Shown piece after piece: positions 36,193-45,235 of a stretch of DNA of 64,000 nt. The stretch's first letter is position 1. Each line of letters starts with the position of its first letter. Source of the stretch: an uncultured Rhizobiaceae group bacterium (GTDB lineage Bacteria; Pseudomonadota; Alphaproteobacteria; Rhizobiales; Rhizobiaceae); NCBI GenBank assembly GCA_937958815.1, contig CALGMR010000004.1, forward strand, positions 248,001 to 312,000. Reading direction: 5' to 3'. A program made the position numbers and the translations under genes. The notes beneath the pieces were generated by a model. The model saw only the letters and a program-made list of their open reading frames with translations, was not told the origin of the DNA and searched no databases.

Positions 36193-37513
36193 AATTGTTG
36201 TTTAGAGAATTGATGCCGATGAAATTGAGGTCCCAATCCGACAATTCATCCTGCCGAGATTTCAAAGACAACCGCAAATCCAAAATTTTGGCTTGTCCGA
36301 CAGACGCCAATTGCGAATTGTAATCGTAGTTTTTGAATTCATCCCACTCGGTTACAATCAAAGTAAGATCAGCACCGTCCATAGCCTCTTCAACACTGGA
36401 AGACTGTTGATAGTTTGAGTCAGAAGTTTCGTATTTTGCCATCGGGTCATAGGCACGCACAACCGCACCTTCATCCAACAGTGTGTGAATAATGCTAACC
36501 GCTGAACTGTCGCGCACGTCATCAGTATTTGCTTTAAACGCAATCCCCAAAACCGCCACGCGACGCCCACGCAATTTCTGATCCAGAATGTCTTCAACAC
36601 GCCGCAAAATCATATATCGACGGTTGTCGTTGACCGCTATAACAGCTTCAAGAATTTGCTGTTGCACACCATGACGGCGCGCCATGGTCGCAAGGGCAAG
36701 CGTGTCCTTGGGAAAACACGACCCGCCATAACCTGGCCCCACATTCAAAAATTGCTCGCCGATACGACTGTCCAATCCAATCCCCTTGGACACGATTTCA
36801 ATGTCGCCACCAACGGTCTGCGTAAGGTTTGCTATTTCGTTGATGAAAGTTACCTTCATGGCCAAAAACGCATTGGCTGCATATTTGATGGTTTCAGAAG
36901 AAAACCAATCACTGATCAAAAAGGGAACTTTGTCTTTGTCAAAGACACTGTAGATTTCGCGCACTTTGTTCAATGCTGCGACATCAGCGCCACCCAAAAC
37001 GACCCGTTCAGGCTGAAAGAAATCTTGGATCGCACGACCTTCGCGCAAAAATTCAGGGTTCGACACCACCGACAAGTTCTTTTCGGGCACCCGTTCATCA
37101 AGTCGGATCTGCAAGCGTTCGCAGGTTCCAATCGGCACTGTCGATTTTACAACCAAGACCGCACCCTTGCGTGCAATCTGCGAAATATCGTCAACCGCCG
37201 TATACAGATAACCAAGATTGGCATTGCCTGTTTTTTCTTCAGTTGGCGTGCCCACCGCAACAAAAAACGCATCACACTCAGCAGCTGAATTTACCTCGAG
37301 AGAAAACGAAATCCGACCGGCGGCAATCACTTCGCCAAGCAGTTCCTCCAAACCCTCTTCGTAAATTGGCGGCACCCCAGCCTGCAGTTGATTGATGCGT
37401 TCTGCGCTCACATCTATGCACACAACACTATGGCCTTGTTTGGCAAGACCCACGGCTTGGATCAGTCCGACATACCCGGCACCAATGACCGCAATTGAAG
37501 GAGATACAGTCAT
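36191..37513 (-). CDS. UDP-glucose 6-dehydrogenase
   Basis: This 440-residue NAD-dependent enzyme of the UDP-glucose/GDP-mannose dehydrogenase family converts a nucleotide sugar to its uronate for polysaccharide synthesis. It begins with the Rossmann motif VIGAGYVGL, has the SNPEFLREGRAI block and catalytic Cys266 in GYGGSCFPKD, and ends with the UDP-binding domain containing GIAFKANTDDVRDSSA. UDP-glucose is the usual substrate of proteins with this sequence pattern. It stands alone, between katG and an acyl-CoA dehydrogenase gene, with no polysaccharide genes nearby. Confidence 0.92.
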   Translation of the reverse strand: MTVSPSIAVIGAGYVGLIQAVGLAKQGHSVVCIDVSAERINQLQAGVPPIYEEGLEELLGEVIAAGRISFSLEVNSAAECDAFFVAVGTPTEEKTGNANLGYLYTAVDDISQIARKGAVLVVKSTVPIGTCERLQIRLDERVPEKNLSVVSNPEFLREGRAIQDFFQPERVVLGGADVAALNKVREIYSVFDKDKVPFLISDWFSSETIKYAANAFLAMKVTFINEIANLTQTVGGDIEIVSKGIGLDSRIGEQFLNVGPGYGGSCFPKDTLALATMARRHGVQQQILEAVIAVNDNRRYMILRRVEDILDQKLRGRRVAVLGIAFKANTDDVRDSSAVSIIHTLLDEGAVVRAYDPMAKYETSDSNYQQSSSVEEAMDGADLTLIVTEWDEFKNYDYNSQLASVGQAKILDLRLSLKSRQDELSDWDLNFIGINSLNNN

Positions 37514-37605
37514 GCGATGTCGCTTTCGTAGTCCAGAAATTCAGCAATACTTCCATGCGCATAACAGATGAATTGTGGCGCAACAACTTGCTAATGGCGT
37601 GGAGG

Positions 37606-38769
37606 TCAATATGAACGCGGCATATCCAGAACGTGCTCAGCCAAATATGACAAAATAAGATTGGTGGAAATGGGCGCCACTTGATACAGCCGCGTCTCGC
37701 GAAACTTGCGTTCGATGTCATATTCTTCAGCAAACCCAAACCCGCCATGGGTTTGAATGCATGCATTGGCTGCTTCCCAAGATGCGTCAGCCGCCAGCAT
37801 TTTTGCCATATTGGCTTCAGCACCGCAGTTTTCTCCCGCTTCGAACAATTCACAAGCGCGGTGGGTCATCAATTCGGCTGCGCGCATATTGGCGTATGCT
37901 TTAGCGATTGGAAATTGAACACCTTGATTATGCCCTATGGAACGCCCAAAGACTTCTCGTTCGCCTGCATATTTGGAAGCCTTATCAATGAACCACTTCG
38001 CATCGCCAATACACTCGCTGGCGATCAATATACGTTCTGCATTCATGCCAGAGAGAATATACTTAAAGCCCTTCCCTTCTTCACCAATCAAGTTTTCCGC
38101 AGGAACCGGAACATCTTCTAAAAAGACTTCGGTCGTCGAATGGTTCATCATCGTTCGAATGGGCTTCAGCGTCATGCCGTTCTGTTTGGCCTCGTTCATG
38201 TCAATGATGAACACCGACAGACCATCCGTACGCTTGGCCACTTCATCACGCGGGGTCGTGCGTGCAAGCAGCAACATAATGTCTGAATGTTCAGCGCGGC
38301 TGGTCCAGACTTTTTGACCATTAATCACATATCGATCACCTTCTTTGCGTGCGAAAGTTTTGATGGATGTCGTATCCGTTCCGCTGCTCGGTTCGGTGAC
38401 GCCAAAGGCCTGTAAGCGCAACTCACCTGTCGCAATTTTTGGAAGAAATTGCTCTTTCTGCTTCTCACTGCCATGGCGCAAAAGGCTTCCCATGATGTAC
38501 ATTTGCGCATGACACGCACCACCGTTGCAGCCTTGAAATTGAATTTCTTCAAGAATGGCGGCAGCACCGCTCAATGTCATTCCTGAACCACCATATTGTT
38601 CAGGAATAAGAGCAGAAAGATACCCGGCTTCCGTCAAAGCTTCGACAAACCGCTTCGGATAAGCCATCTCGCGGTCAAGCTCGCGCCAATAGGCCCCAGA
38701 AAACTGTTGGCAAAGTTTTGCCACTTCGTCACGAACGTCTTGGTGCTGGTTCACGGTGGAAACTGTCAT
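37606..38769 (-). CDS. Acyl-CoA dehydrogenase
   Basis: This 387-residue FAD enzyme has the three-part acyl-CoA dehydrogenase fold: LIPEQYGGSGMTLSGAA, QAFGVTEPSSGTDTTSI (FAD and substrate contacts), YVINGQKVWTSRAEHSD, and a C-terminal helical domain ending in THGGFGFAEEYDIERKFRE, where the Glu-rich region holds the base and FAD contacts. It follows the fused TRAP permease by 18 bases, so the imported acid is probably activated to a CoA ester and desaturated. An enoyl-CoA hydratase is encoded at 44257 on the other strand and may act next. Confidence 0.9.
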   Translation of the reverse strand: MTVSTVNQHQDVRDEVAKLCQQFSGAYWRELDREMAYPKRFVEALTEAGYLSALIPEQYGGSGMTLSGAAAILEEIQFQGCNGGACHAQMYIMGSLLRHGSEKQKEQFLPKIATGELRLQAFGVTEPSSGTDTTSIKTFARKEGDRYVINGQKVWTSRAEHSDIMLLLARTTPRDEVAKRTDGLSVFIIDMNEAKQNGMTLKPIRTMMNHSTTEVFLEDVPVPAENLIGEEGKGFKYILSGMNAERILIASECIGDAKWFIDKASKYAGEREVFGRSIGHNQGVQFPIAKAYANMRAAELMTHRACELFEAGENCGAEANMAKMLAADASWEAANACIQTHGGFGFAEEYDIERKFRETRLYQVAPISTNLILSYLAEHVLDMPRSY

Positions 38770-38787
38770 GCTTGATCCTCGCCCCGC

Positions 38788-41178
38788 TCAGCTTGCCAAG
38801 GATTTTCCATTTGCTGAATTAGGACTGTTGGGTGAACGAATTGAGTGAACGCCAATGAGAACAACCGCTGCGGCAAGCGCAACGCCGTGGACAACTGGAT
38901 CGGAGAACATGATTGCCGCAGCCAGGGCAAGTCGTGCAATCCATTCCCAAGACGCCAATGGCTTTCTATCGAAACGCGCCAATGCACTGGCCAACAAATA
39001 AAGCGCAAATATCAACCTAAAGAGAACCCACATCAAAGAGGCCAAATGAAGCTGTCCATCATACCCTGGAAGATATTCTTTTGCCGAGGGCAACGAACCA
39101 GGTTTCAAAACCGCAGATTCAATCAGCAAAATTTCCGGATACATGGCGAACACAAAGGGAATGATGAACATCACAATGCCAGAGCGCACGGCGGAAAATC
39201 CTGTTGCCATTGGCTCTGCTTTTGTGATGGTCGCAGCTGCAAAAGCAGCCAGAGCCACCGGTGGCGTGATGGCGGAAGCAACGGCGAAATAAAAGATGAA
39301 CATATGTGCTGTGAAAATCGACAAACCAAGCCCCGCCAAAACAGGGCCCATCAGCAAAGCAACATTGATGTAGGCAGGCACGGCCGGCATGCCCATGCCG
39401 AGTAAAATTGCCAGCGCCATAGTTGTGAACAAAGCCATGAATTGAAACAGCCCCGAACCGCCAACACCACCCAGATCAAGCGATTGCAACCAGCCTAGAA
39501 TGTCCAATGCAATAAAGTCAGATAGGCCCGTGAAGTTGAGACAGAAATCAATGATCGAAACGGCAAGGAACATCAAATACAATGTTGAAATCAAAACACC
39601 CGAGTTCGATAATGCATCCAGAACTTTCCGTGGCTGTTTGCGCACGTCTTCGTCTAGAAACAACAAAAACAACAGCGCGATAACGGCCCACCAACCTGCA
39701 CTGCCCGCATCTCCCGCCGAGTTCTGCAACAACTCGATAAACCAAGGCAGATTGGTGGTCTTGCAATTGCCGTTGACGATGACGCCATCACCACCAAAGA
39801 TCGAAGCAAGGAACCCACACCCAATGCCATCCTTCGTACTCAACAACAGAAAAAGAATAAGCAGAATTGGACCAAAAATCATAATCAGATTGATTTTGTC
39901 ACGGCGATCAAGAACCATGTCTGGCGTTTTCTCACCTACAGCTTCGATGCCTTGTTTGCGCGATTGAAACACCGCCGACAAAAACAGACAGAAAAAATAT
40001 GCCAGAGCAGGAATTGCTGCCGCAATAATCACTTCGCGATAAGGCACTGCGGTCAGCGCGGCCAATATAAATGCAGCCACGCCCATCACAGGTGGCATAA
40101 TAGAGCCGCCTGAAGACGCCGCCGCCTCCATGCCACCGGCAAATGTTTTGGAAAAACCGCGCTTGATCATCATGGGAATGGTTAAAACGCCAGTCGACAA
40201 AACATTGACCACTGGGCCGCCAGAAATTGTGCCAAACATGGCGGAGGACACAATGGCTGCATGGGCCGGACCGCCCCGCAATTTGCGTGTCCATAAGAAT
40301 GCCAGTTTGATAAGCGACCGCCCACCAGCACTGGCTCCAAAAAGTCCGCCCAAAACAATATACGGGAAAACAGTGTTGAGAATGATGTCAATAAACCGAC
40401 CCAATAAGCCAGAAGAATTGTTGGTCAAAGCGTCATGCAAACGCGGTCGACCATCTGTCAGCAATCGAGGTTCCCCCCCCAATTTTGTCATCAGGTATTT
40501 ATTGATGTCATCCGGGCCATGGACGTACCAAACCAAAACGGTGATGATTGTGTAGGCTGCAACAGCAATGGCAACCAACACCAGTGGCAGGCCCCACACG
40601 CGTACGTTGTAAGCCAGAAACACTATGACAGAGAGGCCCATGATTGCGGCCAACCAACCACCTGTCGTGTTGATACACTGAGGGTCTTCCACGGAATTTG
40701 GAACGGGCAAACCATAAAGCTCTGCAAACTCTCGCTCGGACTTCAAACTCTCTGCAATCAAAGCAGCCCGCTCGCCCGTCAAACGGTCAATAGCGCACAC
40801 AGCTTCAATCTCGATGACATAGGTCAAAGAGATGGCCAGCGCAGAAATGATAAGTGCAATGTCTAGAAACAAGCCCCAGCCGGGTCGCCCATTCCCTTCT
40901 TGTTTAGACTTCCGCCATTGGGAATGTTTCAGCGCAACAATCAGCATCATCGTTGCAAAAACCAACGGATAAAAATATTCGTAAGGATATCCGCGAATGA
41001 CGAAGTCTTTTATCCCAGTCAATGACTGCATCGCTTGATCGATACCAGGAATACCAGGCATTGAATTGAACATGCCGACAATCACCAAAAGCAAAGCCAA
41101 CCAATAAACCACTTTCTCCCCTCGATCTAAGGGAGCTTTGGGCGCAATTTGGACATCAGCATTTTGTTCGATCGACAC
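38788..41178 (-). CDS. TRAP transporter fused permease, TAXI-type (DctQ-DctM fusion)
   Basis: This 796-residue membrane protein joins the small and large TRAP permeases in one chain, as is usual with TAXI-family binding proteins. The N-terminal 300 residues contain several membrane segments with a soluble loop around residues 120-165. The large-permease part begins near GGLFGASAGGRSLIKLAF and includes SGGPVVNVLSTGVLTIPMMIKRG, GGSIMPPVMGVAAFI and ASAITPPVALAAFAA motifs. It starts at GTG (41178) after AGGAA. The partner binding protein is upstream, beyond a terminator-like hairpin. Confidence 0.93.
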   Translation of the reverse strand: MSIEQNADVQIAPKAPLDRGEKVVYWLALLLVIVGMFNSMPGIPGIDQAMQSLTGIKDFVIRGYPYEYFYPLVFATMMLIVALKHSQWRKSKQEGNGRPGWGLFLDIALIISALAISLTYVIEIEAVCAIDRLTGERAALIAESLKSEREFAELYGLPVPNSVEDPQCINTTGGWLAAIMGLSVIVFLAYNVRVWGLPLVLVAIAVAAYTIITVLVWYVHGPDDINKYLMTKLGGEPRLLTDGRPRLHDALTNNSSGLLGRFIDIILNTVFPYIVLGGLFGASAGGRSLIKLAFLWTRKLRGGPAHAAIVSSAMFGTISGGPVVNVLSTGVLTIPMMIKRGFSKTFAGGMEAAASSGGSIMPPVMGVAAFILAALTAVPYREVIIAAAIPALAYFFCLFLSAVFQSRKQGIEAVGEKTPDMVLDRRDKINLIMIFGPILLILFLLLSTKDGIGCGFLASIFGGDGVIVNGNCKTTNLPWFIELLQNSAGDAGSAGWWAVIALLFLLFLDEDVRKQPRKVLDALSNSGVLISTLYLMFLAVSIIDFCLNFTGLSDFIALDILGWLQSLDLGGVGGSGLFQFMALFTTMALAILLGMGMPAVPAYINVALLMGPVLAGLGLSIFTAHMFIFYFAVASAITPPVALAAFAAATITKAEPMATGFSAVRSGIVMFIIPFVFAMYPEILLIESAVLKPGSLPSAKEYLPGYDGQLHLASLMWVLFRLIFALYLLASALARFDRKPLASWEWIARLALAAAIMFSDPVVHGVALAAAVVLIGVHSIRSPNSPNSANGKSLAS

Positions 41179-41196
41179 GGGAAATTCCTAGCAGTC

Positions 41197-41230
41197 AAAA
41201 AAAGACGACCGGCCACTCTTGGGCCGGTCG
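41197..41230 (-). terminator. Terminator-like hairpin between TAXI binding protein and permease
   Basis: Exact nine-base arms CGACCGGCC and GGCCGGTCG with a seven-base loop are followed, in the minus direction, by a run of seven T residues (41197-41203). It sits inside the operon after the binding-protein gene, so it probably causes partial termination, giving more receptor than permease. Confidence 0.8.
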
Positions 41231-41257
41231 AAAAACTTAAAATCTAGACTGCCAACT

Positions 41258-42310
41258 TTAGCCTTTCGGCTTGGCACAATCGTCGATTTTATATCCAGCT
41301 TCTTCCCAAGCGGCAACTGCGCCAGCATGGTATTTGAGCGGGTTAGGACCGCACATGCCAGACTTCACTGAGTCAACAATTCCATATCCGGCTTGCGCAG
41401 CAAATGGTGCTTTCGACTTTAATTGTTTAAGTGTGTCGATGTGCGCTTTTGTAAGCGATTTTGCGAGTTCGAACGACATGTTCTTGCTCACAATATCTCC
41501 ACCGATTGTTGCCAGACCACGGAATGTACCGTCTTCACTTTTGACGGTCACACCAGCAGGCATCGTCGCGTCTTTCACGGCAATTGTGAAAGGTGCAGAA
41601 CCCGGTGCACGCAAATATTTCTGGAATGGCTCACTGTCCCATTTCGCTTTAGGCACAGACCACAAAGTCATATTGCCAGCAGAAACGGCTTGGGTCAGGC
41701 GGCTGTCTGGAAACAGAACTGGCAGAACAACAGCATCGGCAGAACCATCCATAATGGTTTTTGTCGCTTGGCCCCAATTCACCTGAACGCCTTTATAGCC
41801 TTCACCCTCTTTTAAACCCGCTGCCAACTGAATAATTGCGCGCGCATTGGTCACCGCGGCCCCGCGTGGCGGGCCGTTATAAATGGTTTTGCCTTCAAGG
41901 CTGTCCCAACCATCAATTCCTTTGGAGTCGTAAGCATAAAGCGCAAAAATACCCAACGTGACTGGATACAGCGCACGCAAATTGGAAGCCAGTTCAGCAC
42001 CTTTTTCTTTGCCAAGCTTGGCATAAGGGCCAACACCCTTCGACAACAAAAACGGCAAAATGTAAGGTGTGCCAGCAATGTCGGTTTTGCCTTCGGCAAC
42101 GTTTTGCACTGAGTTTGTGAGTGTTTGGCCATCGGCCAACTGAATGTTCGCAATGCCCTTTGCAGCAGCAACCTCAGTCAAATGCGCCAACGAAAGATGG
42201 ATAGACCCACCTGGAGATGCTGTCTCAGCCGTCAAGTTTTCCGCTGAATAAGCAGTTGTTGTCATCATCACAGCGACACTGGCTGCAATCATTGATTTCA
42301 ATAATTTCAT
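41258..42310 (-). CDS. TAXI-family TRAP substrate-binding protein
   Basis: This 350-residue periplasmic receptor has an N-terminal signal peptide (MKLLKSMIAASVAVMMTT, cleavage near AYSA). GGGAGGAAC before the ATG at 42310 fixes the start. Features of TAXI proteins include ASPGGSIHLSLAHL near the N-terminus, GKTDIAGTPYILPF, and LEGKTIYNGPPRGAAVTNAR. It is the receptor for the fused permease downstream. The ligand is unknown; TAXI systems carry dicarboxylates, amino acids and other acids. Confidence 0.9.
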   Translation of the reverse strand: MKLLKSMIAASVAVMMTTTAYSAENLTAETASPGGSIHLSLAHLTEVAAAKGIANIQLADGQTLTNSVQNVAEGKTDIAGTPYILPFLLSKGVGPYAKLGKEKGAELASNLRALYPVTLGIFALYAYDSKGIDGWDSLEGKTIYNGPPRGAAVTNARAIIQLAAGLKEGEGYKGVQVNWGQATKTIMDGSADAVVLPVLFPDSRLTQAVSAGNMTLWSVPKAKWDSEPFQKYLRAPGSAPFTIAVKDATMPAGVTVKSEDGTFRGLATIGGDIVSKNMSFELAKSLTKAHIDTLKQLKSKAPFAAQAGYGIVDSVKSGMCGPNPLKYHAGAVAAWEEAGYKIDDCAKPKG

Positions 42311-42465
42311 TTTTGTTCCTCCCAAAACAACAAGTCTCTCAACTTGAAATAAAGCAAACCTCCAAGAATGCATTTTGCAATGTAAACACGGTTTGAATTT
42401 CGATGCCATATCAGAAAATTCAAAAAATCGATTTTCTTTCAAATCAGTTTTTGACCTTAGTGTTT

Positions 42466-44100
42466 CTACGGTCTTTCAGAAAATGTATGGCCAAAACTGT
42501 TTTCGTAATCATCCTCATCCCAAACACCTATAATGATACCAGTTGGCTCACCGCCCGTTACAGCTTCCAGTTCTTCGTAGGTGCGCGTGGTTCGGTTGTG
42601 ATGTTGACCCGCCCATTCGAAAATGCGCTCCAGCATCAGTTTGCGAACAGCAACATGTTCCTCCACATCGCTTGCGCCCACATCCTGCAACTCGTTTGGA
42701 TCATTTTCGAGATCAAACAACATGGGTCTGAAACCGTGGCAGTGAATAAATTTCCATCGTTCATCAACACACATGACAACACGTGCATCTTCAGGTGCAA
42801 CATTTAAGGTCTTTCGAGGTTCTCGAGTGACATAATCGATCTCTGATATGGCCCACTCGCGAACGGTGTCTACTTCACCGCGCAAAATAGGCATCAGATT
42901 GTGCCCTTCCAGAATATGCGGTTTTTGTTCCCCGCCAAAGTAGTCGATAAAAGTTGGCACCATATCTATGCCTTCCACCAAAGCTTGCGAAACCAAACCG
43001 CGTGTGGCGTCGGCTGCTTTATCTGGGTCATAGACAATTAAAGGAACACGCACGGAGCAATCGTGGAACAGGTCTTTCTCACCCATCCAGTGATCCCCAA
43101 GGTAGTCACCGTGGTCCGACGACATGATGATCATTGTGTTGTCCATCAGCCCTTCAGCTTCCATGAATTCAAACAACCGACCCAAGTGATCGTCGATTTG
43201 TTTGATCAACCCCATATAGGAACCGAGCATCGCATCGCGCACTTTGTCTTGTGCAAAGGCCTTGCAAATGCGCGATTCCATATAAGCACCAAACACGGGT
43301 TGCGGATCATCTTTCTCGCTTTCAGCTCGATTAACGGGAAGCCAAGTTTCAGGCGGATACATGTCGTTATACGGTTCGGGAACCACGTACGGCCAATGGG
43401 GTTTGATATAAGAAAGATGGCACATCCAAGGCTGGTCACCCGCCCCTTTCATGAACTCCATTGCGCGGTTTGTCATATAGGCCGTTTCAGAGTGTTCTTC
43501 AGGGACGCGTGCTGCGGCTGAATTGTTTTTGATCAACCAGCCAGAAAGAACTTCTCCATCATCGCCTTCGGCAGAGTTTGCCCAATCATGCCAAGGGTTG
43601 TCAGAATCAAATCCTTTTTCACGCAGATAGTCATCATAATTTGAATCTTGAACCTGACGTGTGCTGTGGAGCCCATCGTCGCGCTCGAACTCTTCAAACC
43701 CACATTGTTTATGGTTCACTCCCACATCAGAATTCGGGTCGATGCCCAACCATTCCATTCCTTTGGTATCTGCCAACATATGGGTTTTACCAACCAGGAC
43801 ACTGCGCACATCCAACTCACGCAAATGGTCGCCAAGCGTGTATTCACCTATCTTCAAGGGAAAGAAGTTCCAGGTCGCACCATGGCTTCGACAATACCGT
43901 CCCGTGTAATATGACATGCGTGATGCACCGCAAACGGGTGCGTTGACATAGGCCCGATTGAACCGAACGCCTTTGGATGCCAGCTTATCAATATTGGGCG
44001 TGTGCAAATGCGGGTGACCATAGCAACTTAGATAATCCCAACGCAGTTGGTCAGCCATAATCCAGAGTATATTCTTCTTTCCAGCCACTTTGTCAGCCAT
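42466..44100 (-). CDS. Sulfatase-family hydrolase (alkaline phosphatase superfamily)
   Basis: This 544-residue enzyme has the sulfatase fold. ILWIMADQLRWDYLSCYGHP supplies the first metal ligands. Cys57 in PVCGASRMSYYTGRY is in the place where formylglycine forms, although the motif is C-x-A-x-R instead of the common C-x-P-x-R. MSSDHGDYLGDHWMGEKD holds the later metal residues. I start at 44100, where GAGA precedes the ATG; upstream in-frame ATGs at 44121 and 44157 are possible. No signal peptide is visible, so it is likely cytoplasmic. Sulfate esters or phosphonate/phosphate esters are candidate substrates. It is 155 bases upstream of the TAXI operon. Confidence 0.87.
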   Translation of the reverse strand: MADKVAGKKNILWIMADQLRWDYLSCYGHPHLHTPNIDKLASKGVRFNRAYVNAPVCGASRMSYYTGRYCRSHGATWNFFPLKIGEYTLGDHLRELDVRSVLVGKTHMLADTKGMEWLGIDPNSDVGVNHKQCGFEEFERDDGLHSTRQVQDSNYDDYLREKGFDSDNPWHDWANSAEGDDGEVLSGWLIKNNSAAARVPEEHSETAYMTNRAMEFMKGAGDQPWMCHLSYIKPHWPYVVPEPYNDMYPPETWLPVNRAESEKDDPQPVFGAYMESRICKAFAQDKVRDAMLGSYMGLIKQIDDHLGRLFEFMEAEGLMDNTMIIMSSDHGDYLGDHWMGEKDLFHDCSVRVPLIVYDPDKAADATRGLVSQALVEGIDMVPTFIDYFGGEQKPHILEGHNLMPILRGEVDTVREWAISEIDYVTREPRKTLNVAPEDARVVMCVDERWKFIHCHGFRPMLFDLENDPNELQDVGASDVEEHVAVRKLMLERIFEWAGQHHNRTTRTYEELEAVTGGEPTGIIIGVWDEDDYENSFGHTFSERP

Positions 44101-44256
44101 CGCCCATTCTCGTTCATCCATGCTCAACAGCACGCATTGGGTTGCAACATTGCGCAAAGGTCAAGCCTTGGCAAAACTGTTTGCTCAGAAAATGGAACTT
44201 GCACTTTCATCACAAGGTGTTGAAATAGAAGGCTGTTGAAGAGAAGAGTGTGAAAC

Positions 44257-45030
44257 ATGACCAGCGAAGTTCTCACCATATCAGTAGATGGGCCCGTTGC
44301 CACAGTCACCTTGAATCGCCCTGAGCGGTTCAATGCGTTGAACGATGAGTTGCGCGCAGCGCTGCGCACAGCGGTGGCGGACATCAATGCAATGGATAAC
44401 GTTCTCATTGTTATATTAAAGGGCGAAGGTAGAGGATTTTGTGCGGGTGCCGATCTCGGTGGCGGAATGGAGAGGCCCGACCCCGACCACATCAACAAAG
44501 AATACAAACCAGCACTGGTTGGAATTGCCGAAAGTGACAAAATCTGGATCGCGCAAATTCACGGAACTGCAGCCGGGATTGGTGCAGCTTACGCCATGAA
44601 TTGCGATCTGGTGACCATGGCTGATGATGCCACAATCTACATGGCATTTGCAGCGATTGCCCTCATCCCCGATGGAGGCAACACCCAATTGCTGTTGCAA
44701 AACATGGGTTACCACCGCGCTTTGGAAACAATTCTGGAGGGTCAGAAAATTTCTGCTCAAGACTGCGTCAAACATGGTTTGGCAAACAAGCTGTTTCCTC
44801 TGGACGATCTTGACCGGGAAACCAAAGAATGGGCTGAACGCTTGGCAAGCGGTGGCCCTTTGGCGTTGTCCGCAACCAAGCGCATACTGCGCTCTGTTGG
44901 TCACATGTCTTACGCAGACGCTATATCCGCAGAAGCGAAAGAACAGCATGTTCTGTTGAACAGTGAAGATTTTAAAACCGGAGTCGCTGCATTTTTTGAC
45001 AAAACCAAGCCGGTTTTCAAAGGAAAATAG
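44257..45030 (+). CDS. Enoyl-CoA hydratase/isomerase family protein
   Basis: This 257-residue crotonase-fold enzyme has the oxyanion-hole segments GRGFCAGADLG and IHGTAAGIGAAYAMNCDLV, and ends with a hydrophobic patch typical of the trimer. One catalytic glutamate position appears replaced or shifted (IALIPDGGNTQLL), as in some isomerases and other subgroup members, so hydration is likely but not certain. It is a stand-alone gene divergent from the sulfatase. It could serve the acyl-CoA dehydrogenase at 37606. Confidence 0.87.
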   Translation: MTSEVLTISVDGPVATVTLNRPERFNALNDELRAALRTAVADINAMDNVLIVILKGEGRGFCAGADLGGGMERPDPDHINKEYKPALVGIAESDKIWIAQIHGTAAGIGAAYAMNCDLVTMADDATIYMAFAAIALIPDGGNTQLLLQNMGYHRALETILEGQKISAQDCVKHGLANKLFPLDDLDRETKEWAERLASGGPLALSATKRILRSVGHMSYADAISAEAKEQHVLLNSEDFKTGVAAFFDKTKPVFKGK

Positions 45031-45235
45031 CTGTGAAAGCCGTTCGATCACTGAAACTTTCGTAGCGGAAGGACTCAACAAAACCGCAATGAACTGTTAG
45101 CTTGCCGACACCCAATGACGGACAAACGACAATCCAATCCGTTATTGAGACAATTCCTCGATGAAACACGGGGCAACATAAAAGGATCGTTTCACACCTA
45201 AAAACAGGGTGGAAACGGCCAAATGGGAGAAAAAT

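Noticed and set aside
36656..37288. Plus-strand open frame inside the UDP-glucose dehydrogenase gene
   Set aside because: It is antisense to a complete enzyme and shows no recognisable domain.
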